Under the pieces are notes generated by a model. It ran no database searches, had not been told where the DNA came from, and saw nothing but the letters and a program-made list of their open reading frames with translations. DNA of 64,000 nt from Erodium maritimum (Eukaryota > Streptophyta > Magnoliopsida > Geraniales > Geraniaceae), in contig OY997588.1 of the NCBI GenBank assembly GCA_963921825.1, positions 7,268,001 through 7,332,000 on the forward strand, given 5' to 3'. Positions 53,734 through 64,000 of the stretch are shown one piece after another. The translations under genes and the position numbers were made by a program. Numbering within the stretch: position 1 is the stretch's first letter; every line of letters starts with the position of its first letter.

Positions 53734-55714
53734 TCACGTCTTAGTAACCCTAACCCTTAGCCCATGCTTCATGTGGAGAAAAATGGAGAGGCAAGGCTCC
53801 ACAACGTGTCCTTCCACCACCTCAACATCGTACCTATGAATCAAAGCCGCAGCGACCATTTTCATCTGCACCAACGCCATGTCCTTGCCGAGGCACGTCC
53901 TCGGACCCGCATTGAACGCCAGGAACTTGTACGACGGCTCGTGCTTGACCCTCCCACTCTCCGAGACCCACCTCTCCGGCTTGAACTCCAAGCAATCCTC
54001 GCCCCATATCGACCTCATCCTCCCCATCGCGTACATCGACACCACGATCACCGTCGTCTTCGGGTCGACCCCGTGCCCGCTCGGCAGCACGTCGGCCCGG
54101 AGCGGCGCCTTGTGCTGCAAGGGAAGCGGCGGGTAGAGCCTCAGCGTCTCGCAGAGCGCGGCGTGGAGGTAGACGAGCTTGTTTAGGTCGGAGACGTTGT
54201 GGGCATGATCGATTGTATTGAGCTCTTCCCTGATCTTGTGCTTGACCGTTGGGTTTCTCGAGAGGAGGTAGAAGAACCACGACAGTGTCGCGCTCGTCGT
54301 GTCGCGCCCTGCGGTCATGAAGTTCAAGAGCAAGTCCCTCAAGAAGTTTTCGTCCTCGTACCTGTTGTTGAAGTTGGGTTTATGTTCGTATACACAAAGG
54401 TTAGGGTTACATCCAACTAACAAGTCTGACATTTTAGTTATGAAAATCAAACACGTGTAATAATGGGGCAAAACCAGGAACTAACTATCGTCGAGTTGTA
54501 CCGCTCAAGAACTTGCTGTTGACTTATTAGTCGATCAGATCAGTACCATTGACTTATGGTAATTCCACAAACTAACATTTTCCGTTAGAAATGACAGAAA
54601 ACGTTAGAAAAAACTCCAAAAAATAATAAGTTTACAGTTAGTTTTTGAGTTCAATAGTCATATGACAGTTAGTTCTTGGATTTTTTTAACGTTTGTTGTC
54701 ATTTCTAGCGGAAAATGTTAGTTTGTGTAATTATCATAAGTCAAGGGTACTGATCTGATCGACTAATAAGTTAGCAACAAGTTCTTGAGATGTACAAATC
54801 GAAAATAATTAGTACCTGAAGTTTTTCCTATAATAAATGACATGTTCTAAACAAAATTTACCGTACCCTGATCTGATGTACGAGGTCAACATGTCCAGGC
54901 AACGATCATCACTATTGTTCTTCAGCTCCGATCGCTTCTGACGTATGTAATCCATCATGACACGGTCTAGGGTTTCACGGCCAAGTCTATGCTTCTTCTC
55001 CGGTCCGAAATCGAACCATCTTTGTAACTCAAGCAACGCTTTAGGAATGACATGACGATACAACAACGCTTCCTCGACGTCGTCCAAGGCCTTCATGTAC
55101 GGAACATCAGGACAATCACGAGCAAGGCTCTCCGGATCAAACCCGGAGACCAACAAACTCGTCGCATCAAAAGTGAACCTCTGGAACAAATCCTGCAAGT
55201 CCACGACCCGTCCCAGGTCGCAAAACTCGTCAAGAACCGGGACAAGCCCTGTCCAAAGCTTGTCCCGGTTCGTTTTCTGAGAGAACAAGATAAACTCGTA
55301 GCGGTTCATCATTGCATGAGCCACTCTCCTCTGATCCCTCCACGAGTCGTGGTCCGAGTTGAAGATCCCGTCGCCCAAAACGTCGAATATCTTGCGGAAC
55401 TTGCGACCTTTGGGGAAGTTGGAGAAGTTCTGGCTCATGATGTAGTGCACGTTGGAGGGGTCAACGGTGAGGAGCAAGTTCATGCGGGTGAAGAAAGGAC
55501 CTTTGTATAGAAATGTGCACCCGCTCCGGTCGAGGACTTGGGTGAGCCGGTCGTGAAGGTGCCGGATGTGTAGGAAAAAATCCGGCAGCGAACCGACGAG
55601 CGGCCAGTTTGTTGGGAGCTCGTCGGAGTTTGTACTGAAGATGAGATATAGGACGAGAGAACAAGTGATGGCCGAGAATATTTGGAGAAACCCTAACATC
55701 AAGATTAAGGCCAT
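53734..55714 (-). CDS. CYP96A: Cytochrome P450, CYP96A-like (third of cluster), 2 exons, 491 aa
   Basis: Same family and likely role as its two neighbours but on the opposite strand, tail-to-tail with the second. Exons 55714-54867 and 54361-53734 join in phase (TCAGG|GTACGG ... CAACAG|GTACGAG), restoring SGYEDENF across the junction. Anchor residues 1-26 (MALILMLGFLQIFSAITCSL); LPTNWPLVGSLPDF; I-helix MTAGRDTTS from 298; CETLR with E354 and R357; FKPERW; heme loop FNAGPRTCLG with Cys439; C-terminus MKHGLRVRVTKT. It is more diverged at the N-terminal half (ELQRWFDFGPEKKH). The intron lies before the I-helix, about 55-60 residues upstream of the intron site in the first gene, and is largely filled by a fold-back MITE. 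All key residues are present. Without splicing the product lacks the heme site. Confidence 0.9.
54503..54789. mobile_element. Fold-back MITE with long inverted repeats in the P450 intron
   Basis: The arms start gctcaagaacttg and end caagttcttgag. About 100-110 bases on each side are near-perfect reverse complements (gatcagatcagtacc with gg.tactgatctgatc; aacattttccgttagaaatg with catttctagcggaaaatgtt), leaving a centre of about 70 bases. gtac flanks both ends. No coding. It makes up over half of the 505-bp intron 54362-54866. Confidence 0.9.
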
Positions 55715-55804
55715 TTTTTTGTATCTGTATAATGTGTCACATATGAACGTATCTATATACTAGAAGCTTATGTGTGTGATACTAGTGTAGGTGAATTGAG
55801 GTAG

Positions 55805-55810
55805 TATATA
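55805..55810 (-). promoter_or_regulatory. TATA-like box of the third P450
   Basis: Minus-strand cctaTATATActac about 90 bases upstream of the ATG, giving a probable leader of about 60 bases. Confidence 0.5.
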
Positions 55811-55984
55811 GGATTATTCAATTTTGAACTTTGAGAGGAATTTAATACCTTCTATAGAATGGGTCAAACCTAGAAATTGGACGTGTAGACGGGTAATAAA
55901 TTTCAGTCCCCCACACGTGTATAAAATTATAGATCTATGTAGAAAGAGTTAATAATACACGCCATATATTTTTTTTGACTAAAA

Positions 55985-56640
55985 TGTGTATATATTTTAT
56001 TAAAATAATACTAAAAAAATCATTATACTGTATAGGGCTTCAGTAGGTTTCTTTATAAATAATTCTGAGAACATTGAATCGTTACAAACGTGGTTGGAAA
56101 AGCTATATAGGTAAGCTAAAACTAAACTATGACGAAACTGACTGTGATTATTCAAGGTGTTGCCTAAACGCTGCATACTTTGTAGAGTGCGACCGAACTT
56201 TCTTTCATCAGTTTCAGAGGGAGGTAGAACTCTTACTAGGGACCCGTCCCAAGAAAAGTCATTGAATCTCTGCTCGCTAGTTTTTGACCCTACAAAAACA
56301 AAATCAGATAAAACAAAAAAGATCCACTCGATTAGCCCGGGCCATAATCGAGAAAGGGGTTGAGGAGGGTGCGATGGTGGAGGCCATGGAGAAGGACACG
56401 TCGGTGGCGGTATTAGAGACGACGACAGCGGCATCAGAGACGGTGGCGATGACATCAAGGACGACGACGACAATTTCAAAGACGGAGGGGGTCGATCAGA
56501 AAAGAGGATCTGATACAGGGATATCGCGGGGCTCTGAGGCGGTGAAGTCGATCGATGCCGAGGAGATCCAAACGAAAACCATCAGAATTATTGAGGGGGG
56601 GGGGGGGGCCGAATAAGATCGGGAGACGCTTCGTTGGTGG
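55985..56640 (-). mobile_element. LINE-type tail fragment related to that at 42319
   Basis: On the minus strand the frame contains SWDGSLVRVLPPSETDERKF, FGRTL and a 3' end of AATAAAATATA type. This parallels GSLAQAYPPGITVEFKFGRT at about 42560 and the copy at 61200. Upstream (56350-56610) is a low-complexity stretch rich in acg/gat that ends in a run of about 14 G at 56595-56608. Open frames there are compositional. No RT or endonuclease. Confidence 0.5.
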
Positions 56641-56759
56641 TGTGAGGGAGCCAACATCGTGGTGGTTAGAGGCGGTTCGAAAGGAACCCTAGCAAAAAAA
56701 CCCTACCAGAACTCATAGGGGAGGTGCATGGGAGGATGTAGAGAAAAGAGAAACAAAAC

Positions 56760-58216
56760 CATGACATAAGCTATGAGAGAGACCATGACCATAGCCATGG
56801 TCTTTTCCTTTAATAAGTTCTTTATAATAGCTTGCATTTAAAATGTATTTTTCTGAAGAGAAAAAAAATATTTATTTGTAAAAAGAATCAGGTCGACAAG
56901 AGAAAATAGGCGAAGAAATAGTTCCCAAGTTAGGCTAATAAGTACAGAACTATAAAGAATTGCATAACAAAAATGAATTAAAAAGCAATCATAAACAGAA
57001 ATAGACGTGATTTTTAACTGAAAGGGTGTCTAAATTTCTAGGAATTGTTAGTCCAATTAGTTTAAAATTTACCAAAAATATATATGAAATTTTCCAAGAG
57101 TTTTTTTATTTTATTTTTCAGACTGTCAACCAAGGTTTTAAAAGTCGATAAGCGCTAGTCGGACGGTTATGGCCTTCGGGGATTAATCGGATACTGGACG
57201 GGGATTAATCCGGGACTAATCGGATTTGTATTTTTCTAACTTTTAATTTTTAATATGTATATTACTATATATAGAAACAAAATATGAACTTCCTTATATT
57301 AGAAATGGTAAAAAAATATTTAAAATACCTATAAAAATAACACCAAACAACTTAGAAGCACAACCCCTAATATCACCAACACCGGACAACTCTGGATAAC
57401 CATCTAATTATTGTAATTTAGTCATTATAATATGCAAAATTGTTCTAGGTGCCTAGGCACCAAGTTGGGTCAGCTAGACATAAAATGGAGACTAGGCGGC
57501 ACCTAGTCTGGGTTTATATAACATAGGTGTCAACTACCAATTTAGTTGTTGTTGTCATGCTTACCAAGAATGATATTATTAACGCCGCGTGTGAAAACAC
57601 GGCTTCTTCTCGACGAATAAAACATCGTGTGCACATAGTGTTTTTATCGACGTTTTCAAAACACCAACCCTAAAATACTAACGACAAATCACCGACTGCA
57701 CTTACTCTTAGGTGAGTTGTGCTCGTTTGTTTTCAATACACTCCTCTAATTTACTATTATAGCTAAGTTGATTCTCTTGTCCATTAGGTGAACAACTCAG
57801 AAATAACCAGCCTATAAAATCAAAATATAGTGAACAACTAAAAGTAACTTTTTGCTTGACAATTTAGTTGTACAATGAGTCTCTTCAAATAGGTTGACTG
57901 CTCCAGTTAAATAAAAAAACTAAACATGCATGGATTACTAATAATAAATTGATCATTTAGTTAATCTTCCTGATATGTTTAAACTCCACTCTGTCTCAGT
58001 TATGATAACTTAATTTAGGATCAAATTACATAAAAGGTAAACATAGTTTGTGCAAGAAAGCAATTATGCCCTACAGGCTACAACCATGATGGGGAGGGAG
58101 GGGTTGATTGTTGATGCGGTCTGTCCTGTCATAATGAGTACTATGATAACTGTCGGGGCCAAATTTTCCTAAATGTAGGTTAAGGTTCAAGGCATGGAAA
58201 AAAAAAGGAATTGTTA
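56760..58216. other. AT-rich region with a possible MITE (57132-57527)
   Basis: Caaggttttaaaagtcgata at 57131 and the ggtttatataacatagg end near 57527 enclose blocks with gattaatcgg and gcctaggc words similar to the intron 8 element at 6492-7073. No genes are recognised elsewhere in the stretch. Confidence 0.35.
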
Positions 58217-58736
58217 GAGCATGTACATCGAAAAGGGGCGTGAGGGAAGGGCGGGAGTAAGGAGCGTGTGCCTTAAGATTTGGGATTCACGCTCCCCTTC
58301 ATGTGGGGAGCTATGGACGCGGGGCGTGGGGGTCGGAGCGTAGCACCGCATGGCCGGGTGCGGAGCGCGGGGCAGAATTCTGCCTCGCGCCTCGCCTCTC
58401 TCCGCCTGCCGCGTGTCCTGGCCGACCATTGCAACTGCAACGGTTACTTTTTTTTTAATTAAAAATAAATACAAAAATCATTTCTCAAACACCTATAAAT
58501 ACCATTTACCCTCTTTCATCCAATCTATAAGAACTTTCTTCCTAATTCTCTTAACATTTTCTCTCCAATTTGCATATTTTTCATGACAAGAAATGTCCGA
58601 CGACGAGGCTCAAATGAGAGAGAAGCTCGAAGCCGAACTTTGTGCTTGGAAGGAAGAACTCCGACGGAAGAGAAAATTGAAAAAACATTGGTGGAATCGG
58701 ATTGTTCTTTTTTATCAGCGATGTATATATTAAAAA
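58217..58736 (+). mobile_element. Probable PIF/Harbinger 5' end with start of an ORF
   Basis: TTA|GAGCATGTACATCG resembles the Harbinger terminus at 31605. A GC-rich block (58240-58430) and a leader with cctataaatacc (TATA, 58493) follow. An ATG at 58593 opens a 47-codon frame (MSDDEAQMREKLEAELCAW) rich in Glu/Arg, as at the start of plant Harbinger proteins, and stops at 58734-58736. The conserved domains are absent, so it is truncated or decayed. Confidence 0.45.
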
Positions 58737-59720
58737 TCCAACTTTTTAAGGAAAAAGAAGGACAAGAAACAGTGTTTTTCAAAACAAAGATAGAGCTCGA
58801 ATAGATTGATCATGTCAACAAGACATCTCTACCAGATCTATCAATAAGTAATACAGGTCTAAAAGCTAGATATGTCTACCATGAAACAAATAGGATGAAA
58901 CCGACTATCTCGAACAAACTCAAGCACTGGTAAAGTAGTACAACCTCAACACAATCTCGATAATAGGATAAAACGCAAAGAAAGAGGTCTAATAATCAGA
59001 TTTCACCGACATTAAGGACAGATAAACCAAAAAGAAAATATAGGTCTAAAACCATGATTTTTCTACCATTATGCACAAGAAAAACAAAATATAGACCCTA
59101 AACAAACGAATTTTTGTTAGTAATTCTACTTAAAGTCACACCAATGGCTTTTAGTTGTCAAGTTAGGAGCCTTTGATTTTCATATTATGTTGACCTGGTC
59201 AGTAAAAAAAAAGGAAAATAATAAAGAATCTACTGATGATCTTCAGACAATCATAAGAGGAGTTTCTTAACTAGAAGTATACCGTTAATCATATCTATTT
59301 TGTGTGGGTTTAATGTAAGTACAAATCATAATCAGATATTACCTAATAACTATCCGCTATCGATCTTGACCGATATTATTATTATTGGTGAAAAACAAGT
59401 GCACACTAAATCATGACATGCTAAAATCAGACAGCCACTTTTGTCCACCTTTTCCTCCGTCAATATCGGCATTATTCACGTCTTCAACAGCATCCATTGG
59501 CTTTAACTGTACAAGAGGGCATGCCTATTTTTGAGATTATTGATACTTTGTTTTGGGGTCGAGCATGGTGCCCCAAAAATGGCATTTTTGATATTTGACA
59601 TGTTTTCTTAATGTTAAAATTCAGTTTAACTAGGAAAAAGAAACTTCACTGTTTTATCCCCCAACAGTTGTGGAGCCAGCTAGGAATACTAATTTTTTCT
59701 TTCACTAATACTAGAAGTTA
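58737..59720. other. AT-rich intergenic region
   Basis: No gene-like frame or recognisable element. Confidence 0.5.
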
Positions 59721-59728
59721 AAGTAATA

Positions 59729-60844
59729 AGGTGGGGACCTAACTTTTCACCAGTTCTAGGTGTGGGTTCGGGTCTCTAACCTTTTGGTGGGGGCTTGGAA
59801 CAAGGAGGTAGGGTTCCGGCTGGGGAATGGATTGAGGACATGTCTCGCAGTGGACGTGGACCAGTCGGGGTACTGCTGGGGAGATTTTATGCGGATTCGG
59901 ATCCGGGCTGATATACGCGTCCCATTGCAGAGTCAGTTATGGTTCCGTCTATCGGAATCGCAGGTACGTACCCTCCTTCAGGTCTCGTACGAACACTTAC
60001 CAGACCATTGCTATGGGTGTAGCTGTGTGGGGCATTTGTTCCCCTCATGTCCGGTGGCAGGGGTGTTAGGGGTCACTCGCTGCGAGCGCCCGATGACCCG
60101 CGTTCTGCCTTGGAGAAGGCGAAACACGGGAAGGCGGTCCCTGGGACGAATTGGAGCTATATTGGGAGTAGGGGCAAGGGTAGTACCTGGGGCCCGGGCA
60201 CGCCTTCTCGGCCGACGTCAGGGCTGTCATATGCGACAGGGACGGAGGACATCCCCTCAGAGTGGGTTGCTAAGGACGTGGGTCCGACGCTGTCAGAGAA
60301 GAAGCGTCTGGGCAGGGAGGAGGATCCAGAAGAATCAGAGGGATCGACAGGGTCCGATGGTGGATCACATGTAGCTGCGGCGGGGGCCACAAGCACCCCC
60401 GCCTTCAGGAATGAGTCTGAGGTGGCCCAGGAAGGGGGTGGCCGACTGTGACCCCTTCCTGGCGAGCAGATGGCGAGGGTACCATCTAAAGTCGTTCTCT
60501 GTCTCCCCTACCACTCCGGTGTCAGCATTCCCGCGTTCAGGAGCCCTACCATTATCAGTCAAGGGAGGACGACGCACGCTGACTCACCGGGGGAGATGGC
60601 AGTTCACCAGTATTCCCCTCTCACTCGGCTGGCTCGGCCAATGTCATATGGTAGAAGCATGTTGTATCGGTGTCCAGGGTTCCACTGGATGCTACCACAG
60701 ATATCCCCCTTCAACCACCTCTAAGCATCGAGCAACTTTTACTTTCTGTTATTTAGTTGGGTTCTTTCCTGTAAGATGGGTACAAGTATGCACTCGTCAA
60801 ATTATCTCTTTTTTCAGTAATAATATCTCTTGTTCTTCTAAAAA
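59729..60844 (+). mobile_element. Short LINE insertion with ORF1 zinc-knuckle part, no ORF2, and target duplication
   Basis: Flanked by aagtaata at 59721-59728 and 60845-60852, the right copy after an A-run (ttctaaaaaaag). The frame from 59760 encodes an ORF1 segment: GFRLGNGLRTCLAVDVDQSG, GDFMRIRIRADIRVPL, VSYEHLPDHCYGCSCVGH with a complete C-X2-C-X4-H-X4-C knuckle. A frameshift follows near 60050, then a Gly/Ser/Glu-rich tail to 60451 and a 3'UTR. There is no endonuclease or RT between ORF1 and the 3'UTR. The 5' part of ORF1 is missing, as in truncated insertions. Confidence 0.75.
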
Positions 60845-60989
60845 AAGTAATATTTAAAATATGAATATCATATTAAATAATAATAAATAATTAATTATTA
60901 CAAGATATGATATCAAGATTCAATATAGTAATTAGAAAAATAAAATTAATAGTTTCAAACCCTAAACAATAAAAAGATTTTGAATGAAA

Positions 60990-61650
60990 ATATGTACTTT
61001 ATTAATAATAATAATAAAAAGTCATTATAACGTTTAGGGCCCCATAAGATTCTTTAACAAAAAAAATCTGAGACAGGTTGATCGTTTAAAATGGTTTGTA
61101 AAGAGTTATATAGGCGAACAAAAATTAAACTACAAAACCGAACAAGATTGTTCAAGGTGGTGTCTGAATGGTGCTTCATCCAATGGAGATGACTATTTTC
61201 GTCGTGTGAAGTGCAACCGAACATGAACTCATCATTAACACTAGGAGGATAGGCTTTAGCCAGGGGGATCCCTGGGTTAGTCCCTGAAGCCATGAGTGTT
61301 TATCATTCCTACTGGCGGGTTTGTTTTCCAACCCTCGTCTGGTTTTTACGAGGCTCTCTCGCATTTTCCCTCTTCAATCCCAACGTCACAGATAGGACAG
61401 ACAGCGTCCCAGATGGGGCAGACATCCTCACAAATGGGCCAAGTACCCTCCCAAATGGGCCAGGCCCAACACCTCCTCCCATGGACGTCGCCCTGGGTAT
61501 CCCACATTGTTCCACCTCTACCTGAGGATTATGTAGGGTATCCGGGATTACAATTTCCCCCCTTCTTCGAGGCATCGCCGTCTTAGGTAGGGTATCTAAC
61601 GTCAAAGGCTCGAAACCAGGGGATGTAGTAGTGCTTTTCCCCACCCCATA
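60990..61650 (-). mobile_element. LINE-type tail fragment related to that at 42319
   Basis: Minus-strand frames give VKTRRGLENKPASRNDKHS and AKAYPPSVNDEFMFG, colinear with VKTNRGLVDNPARRNVRHS and AQAYPPGITVEFKFG at 42560-42720. The 3' end is a ttattattattaataaag tract near 60995. Upstream (61644-61309) is a Pro/Gly-rich frame. No ORF2 sequence. Confidence 0.55.
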
Positions 61651-62990
61651 GTATAGAACTTCTCCATCTTAGGTTTGAACTTCATGAGGGAATAGTAAAG
61701 ATTGGTTCGCCGATCAAAAATAAGTATACATATACAAATACAGTTTGGTTAGTTTTTTCATATTAATTATAGCCATTTCATATTACATTTACATCAATTC
61801 CGAGGGCCTTATAAATTTAGGGGCAATCAATTGAAATCGATCTGAAATTATAGTTCATATCTAACTCCCATGATAACTTTTATTATCTTTTACACATCTA
61901 TTCTTAAACAGATAATCCATTAGAGTTGTAAACTATATCATATAAATGAAAATGTTGGTTTTGATCAACCAACCCTAACATGAAAGAAAGCAAGTTCTTA
62001 GTGCGTCCTAAGTATAAAGCTAAATCACGAGCCATCACTCGACCAAACCATGCTAAACACAAGCATCGTGTTAGCATATAGGTGTAGGGATAGCTGAACA
62101 ATGATCGTTTTTATTTACTTTTGAGGAGGCAAGTTGCTATTTCTTGGTAGAGTAGCAACATATATTGTTCCACAAACCACACATAATGACCTTTTCCTGA
62201 TCATTGCCGATACACTTTGGCAATCTTTGAAGCTTTCTCCTCTCTTTCGAGGGCAATTCATGTGAGGAACATAAGTATTAGGAAGAACAGATTCATAACA
62301 AAACCGAACTCTTAAAGGTTTATTGTGTTCATGTTGATTTATCCGTGAAGTACATACCATTCACGTCGTACGTGATCATCCACCGACAGAAGCATCACGA
62401 GGAAAAAGAGAGACGGGATATAAGACCTTCAACTATCAGTTTGAGTTCTTAATTGAGTTGTCTTCACTGTCACCAAAGACGGTATTGTATGTAAGTTTAG
62501 GTTTTGAGGAAGAATGATGGTAGACGCATGCATACATCTCTTTACATGGGAACTATGATGAGGCTTCGCCAAGGTAGTCTTTAGTGTAATTCCACCTATG
62601 ACATAGAGGTAATAACAAAACTAACGAGAGAAAGAGAGAGCCTTGTTATCATCTCTATCACTAGCTTTCAAGGTAAAATATCATAATAGGCATAGTATGG
62701 AGGTTTGGAAGTGTTCTTGTTGCTCGGGAAACTTCAAACAAAAGCTGTCTTTAAAAGGTTAGGTCGGTAGTGAAACACTTCAAAGTAACTTATCAAACTG
62801 TGATATAATACACATCGTTTAGACATGCGTGAGTATGCTTCTTCACGTGCATAACAGGCCGAAAAGACATATTACGCAAGTTTTAACCGTAAAACATCAT
62901 ATACATTATCGATTTTTAACTTTTAAATCATTCTTAAACCTCCGAAACGTCAAAGTCGGCCCCCTAAGTATTTATCGGATTACTGTACTG
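61651..62990. other. AT-rich region without a recognised gene
   Basis: An 81-codon minus-strand frame at 62360-62115 contains Cys residues (NCPRKRGESFKDC, CVVCG) that could suggest a broken exon, but I recognise no family. The rest shows nothing. Confidence 0.45.
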
Positions 62991-62999
62991 TAAAATCTA

Positions 63000-63330
63000 T
63001 TCCAATAGCTCGTTTGTTGAGTCGTGAAAGGCTTGTTCGACTTGTTGATGTGTGGACGCAAGTTGTGCAAGCTCGTAACACTCAAAGTGCTCGGCCTACT
63101 CCGACGAAGGCCGCTGAATCTTCGGACGATGCTGAGGGGTGATTTTGTTTCGATTCTTTTTATTTTTGGACTTATAATCCTTCTGTTTTTACTGGTTTGA
63201 CCGCTTAGCTTTGTTTGATAGCTCGTATAGTATGTAATCGTTGTCCTTTTCCTCTGATTATTCTTGAATCAGAATATTCCGATTCTGATGTTGGAATATA
63301 TCTTATTAATAAAATTTCGAGCTTTACCAG
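63000..63330 (+). mobile_element. LINE-like 3' tail upstream of the subtilase gene
   Basis: A short open stretch (ERLVRLVDVWTQVVQARNTQ ... SDDAEG, stop at about 63142) is followed by a T-rich 3'UTR ending tcttattaataaaatttcg. It is similar in design to the nested tail at 41400-41705. It lies about 180 bases before the subtilase ATG. Confidence 0.4.
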
Positions 63331-63512
63331 AACAACTTTTAAAAATGAAGATTTGTGATTTCTAATGTCAAAAACTCAAGCTGATATATCAAAATCCCGA
63401 TATGACTTATCTATGCTTACCAGATTGCAGCCACGTTGGAAATCACAAATCACTACCCCTTGCTTCAGTATTTAACCCAACCCACCTTGGGGACTTTTGG
63501 GAGAAGATCACA

Positions 63513-64000
63513 ATGGCTACTTGTGTGAAGTGTTTTACTTTTGGGGGCATATTGCTCTCACTTTCATTATTTTTAATTCGCTCGGCGTGTACATCTGAGG
63601 TTATCCTCCAAGTGCTTCTTCTTTCTCTTTTGCATCTCGAACTAATAACTATGGTCTCGTTTCATATCCTTCTCTTGAGTTTTAAGATTATTTATATGGT
63701 CTTCTTGCTCAATACAGGTTTACATAGTTTATTTGGGAGCCAACCGGATTGATGATCCTGAACTCGCTACAAAATCCCATCTTCACCTCCTTTCTAGCGT
63801 CTTTTCAAGGTCTTTAACATCTAAATACCTCGTATACGCAATTCATATTGTCAGCATCTTACATCTAAAAGATGTAAAATCCGTTATCACTTGATAAATA
63901 TCTTGAATGATTCATTTATCAGTTTAAAATATCTAAGGACGTAGTATAACCCTCACGAGAGAACGATCGATCTATATATCGTTTCGCGTGCATGAGGAGT
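63513..64000 (+). CDS. Subtilisin-like serine protease (subtilase), first two exons, cut by the window edge
   Basis: Secreted plant subtilase; only the signal peptide and the start of the propeptide are inside the window. Exon 1 63513-63599 encodes a signal peptide (MATCVKCFTFGGILLSLSLF, LIRSACTSE). Exon 2 63718-63809 encodes VYIVYLGANRIDDPELATKS, HLHLLSSVFS, the characteristic beginning of the inhibitor I9 propeptide. Both introns have GT-AG ends (GAG|gttatc; atacag|GTT; TCAAG|gtcttt), and the second intron is open at the edge. A tatttaac TATA-like word is at 63468. The catalytic Asp, His and Ser lie beyond the window. Frame and splice sites look intact, but whether the gene is complete cannot be judged. 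Confidence 0.82.

Noticed and set aside
56284..56616. 110-codon Thr/Glu-rich frame
   Set aside because: Low-complexity sequence next to a G-run and opposite a LINE-like fragment; no supporting motif.

Overview
The window is nuclear DNA from a eudicot-type flowering plant. This is inferred from intron-rich housekeeping genes with GT-AG introns, two organelle-targeted proteins, a plant-specific P450 family and a dense load of typical plant transposable elements. I cannot name the species from the sequence.

Layout. 1-1,640: no recognisable gene. 1,701-10,057 (+): a 14-exon organellar lysyl-tRNA synthetase (OVA5 type), 581 codons, with two MITEs and a duplicated exon scrap in its introns. 12,611-15,780 (-): a 13-coding-exon chloroplast chaperonin-60 beta (CPN60B), 604 codons, with a 5'UTR intron and a TATA promoter near 16,710. 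These two genes are convergent and intact. 17,200-39,150 is mostly transposon: a decayed Harbinger-like DNA-binding ORF, a LINE lacking its 3' half, a near full-length L1-type LINE (about 22,260-29,032), a hAT MITE, LINE and Harbinger remnants, and a gag-protease-only Athila-like LTR retrotransposon (32,076-39,146) inserted in a Harbinger transposase.

39,300-55,850 holds three CYP96A-like cytochrome P450 genes: two on + (39,359-41,144 and 48,242-49,750) and one on - (53,734-55,714). All keep the I-helix, ExxR, PERW and heme-cysteine motifs. They are close paralogues, yet one is intronless and the other two have single introns at different positions. They are separated by a hAT element at the first gene's stop codon, a 3.5-kb solo LTR with a perfect target duplication, a three-LTR TRIM array and a non-autonomous CACTA element. 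The family hydroxylates alkanes or fatty acyl chains for cuticular wax, or makes specialised metabolites; the exact substrates here are unknown.

55,985-63,330 is again transposon debris, with LINE pieces that carry ORF1 but no ORF2 and a Harbinger end. The right edge (63,513 onward, +) holds the first two exons of a subtilase. No rRNA, tRNA or CRISPR was found. The most interesting parts are the P450 cluster with discordant introns, the palindrome array in the Athila LTR, the TRIM array, the giant solo LTR and the recurrent ORF1-only LINE derivatives.
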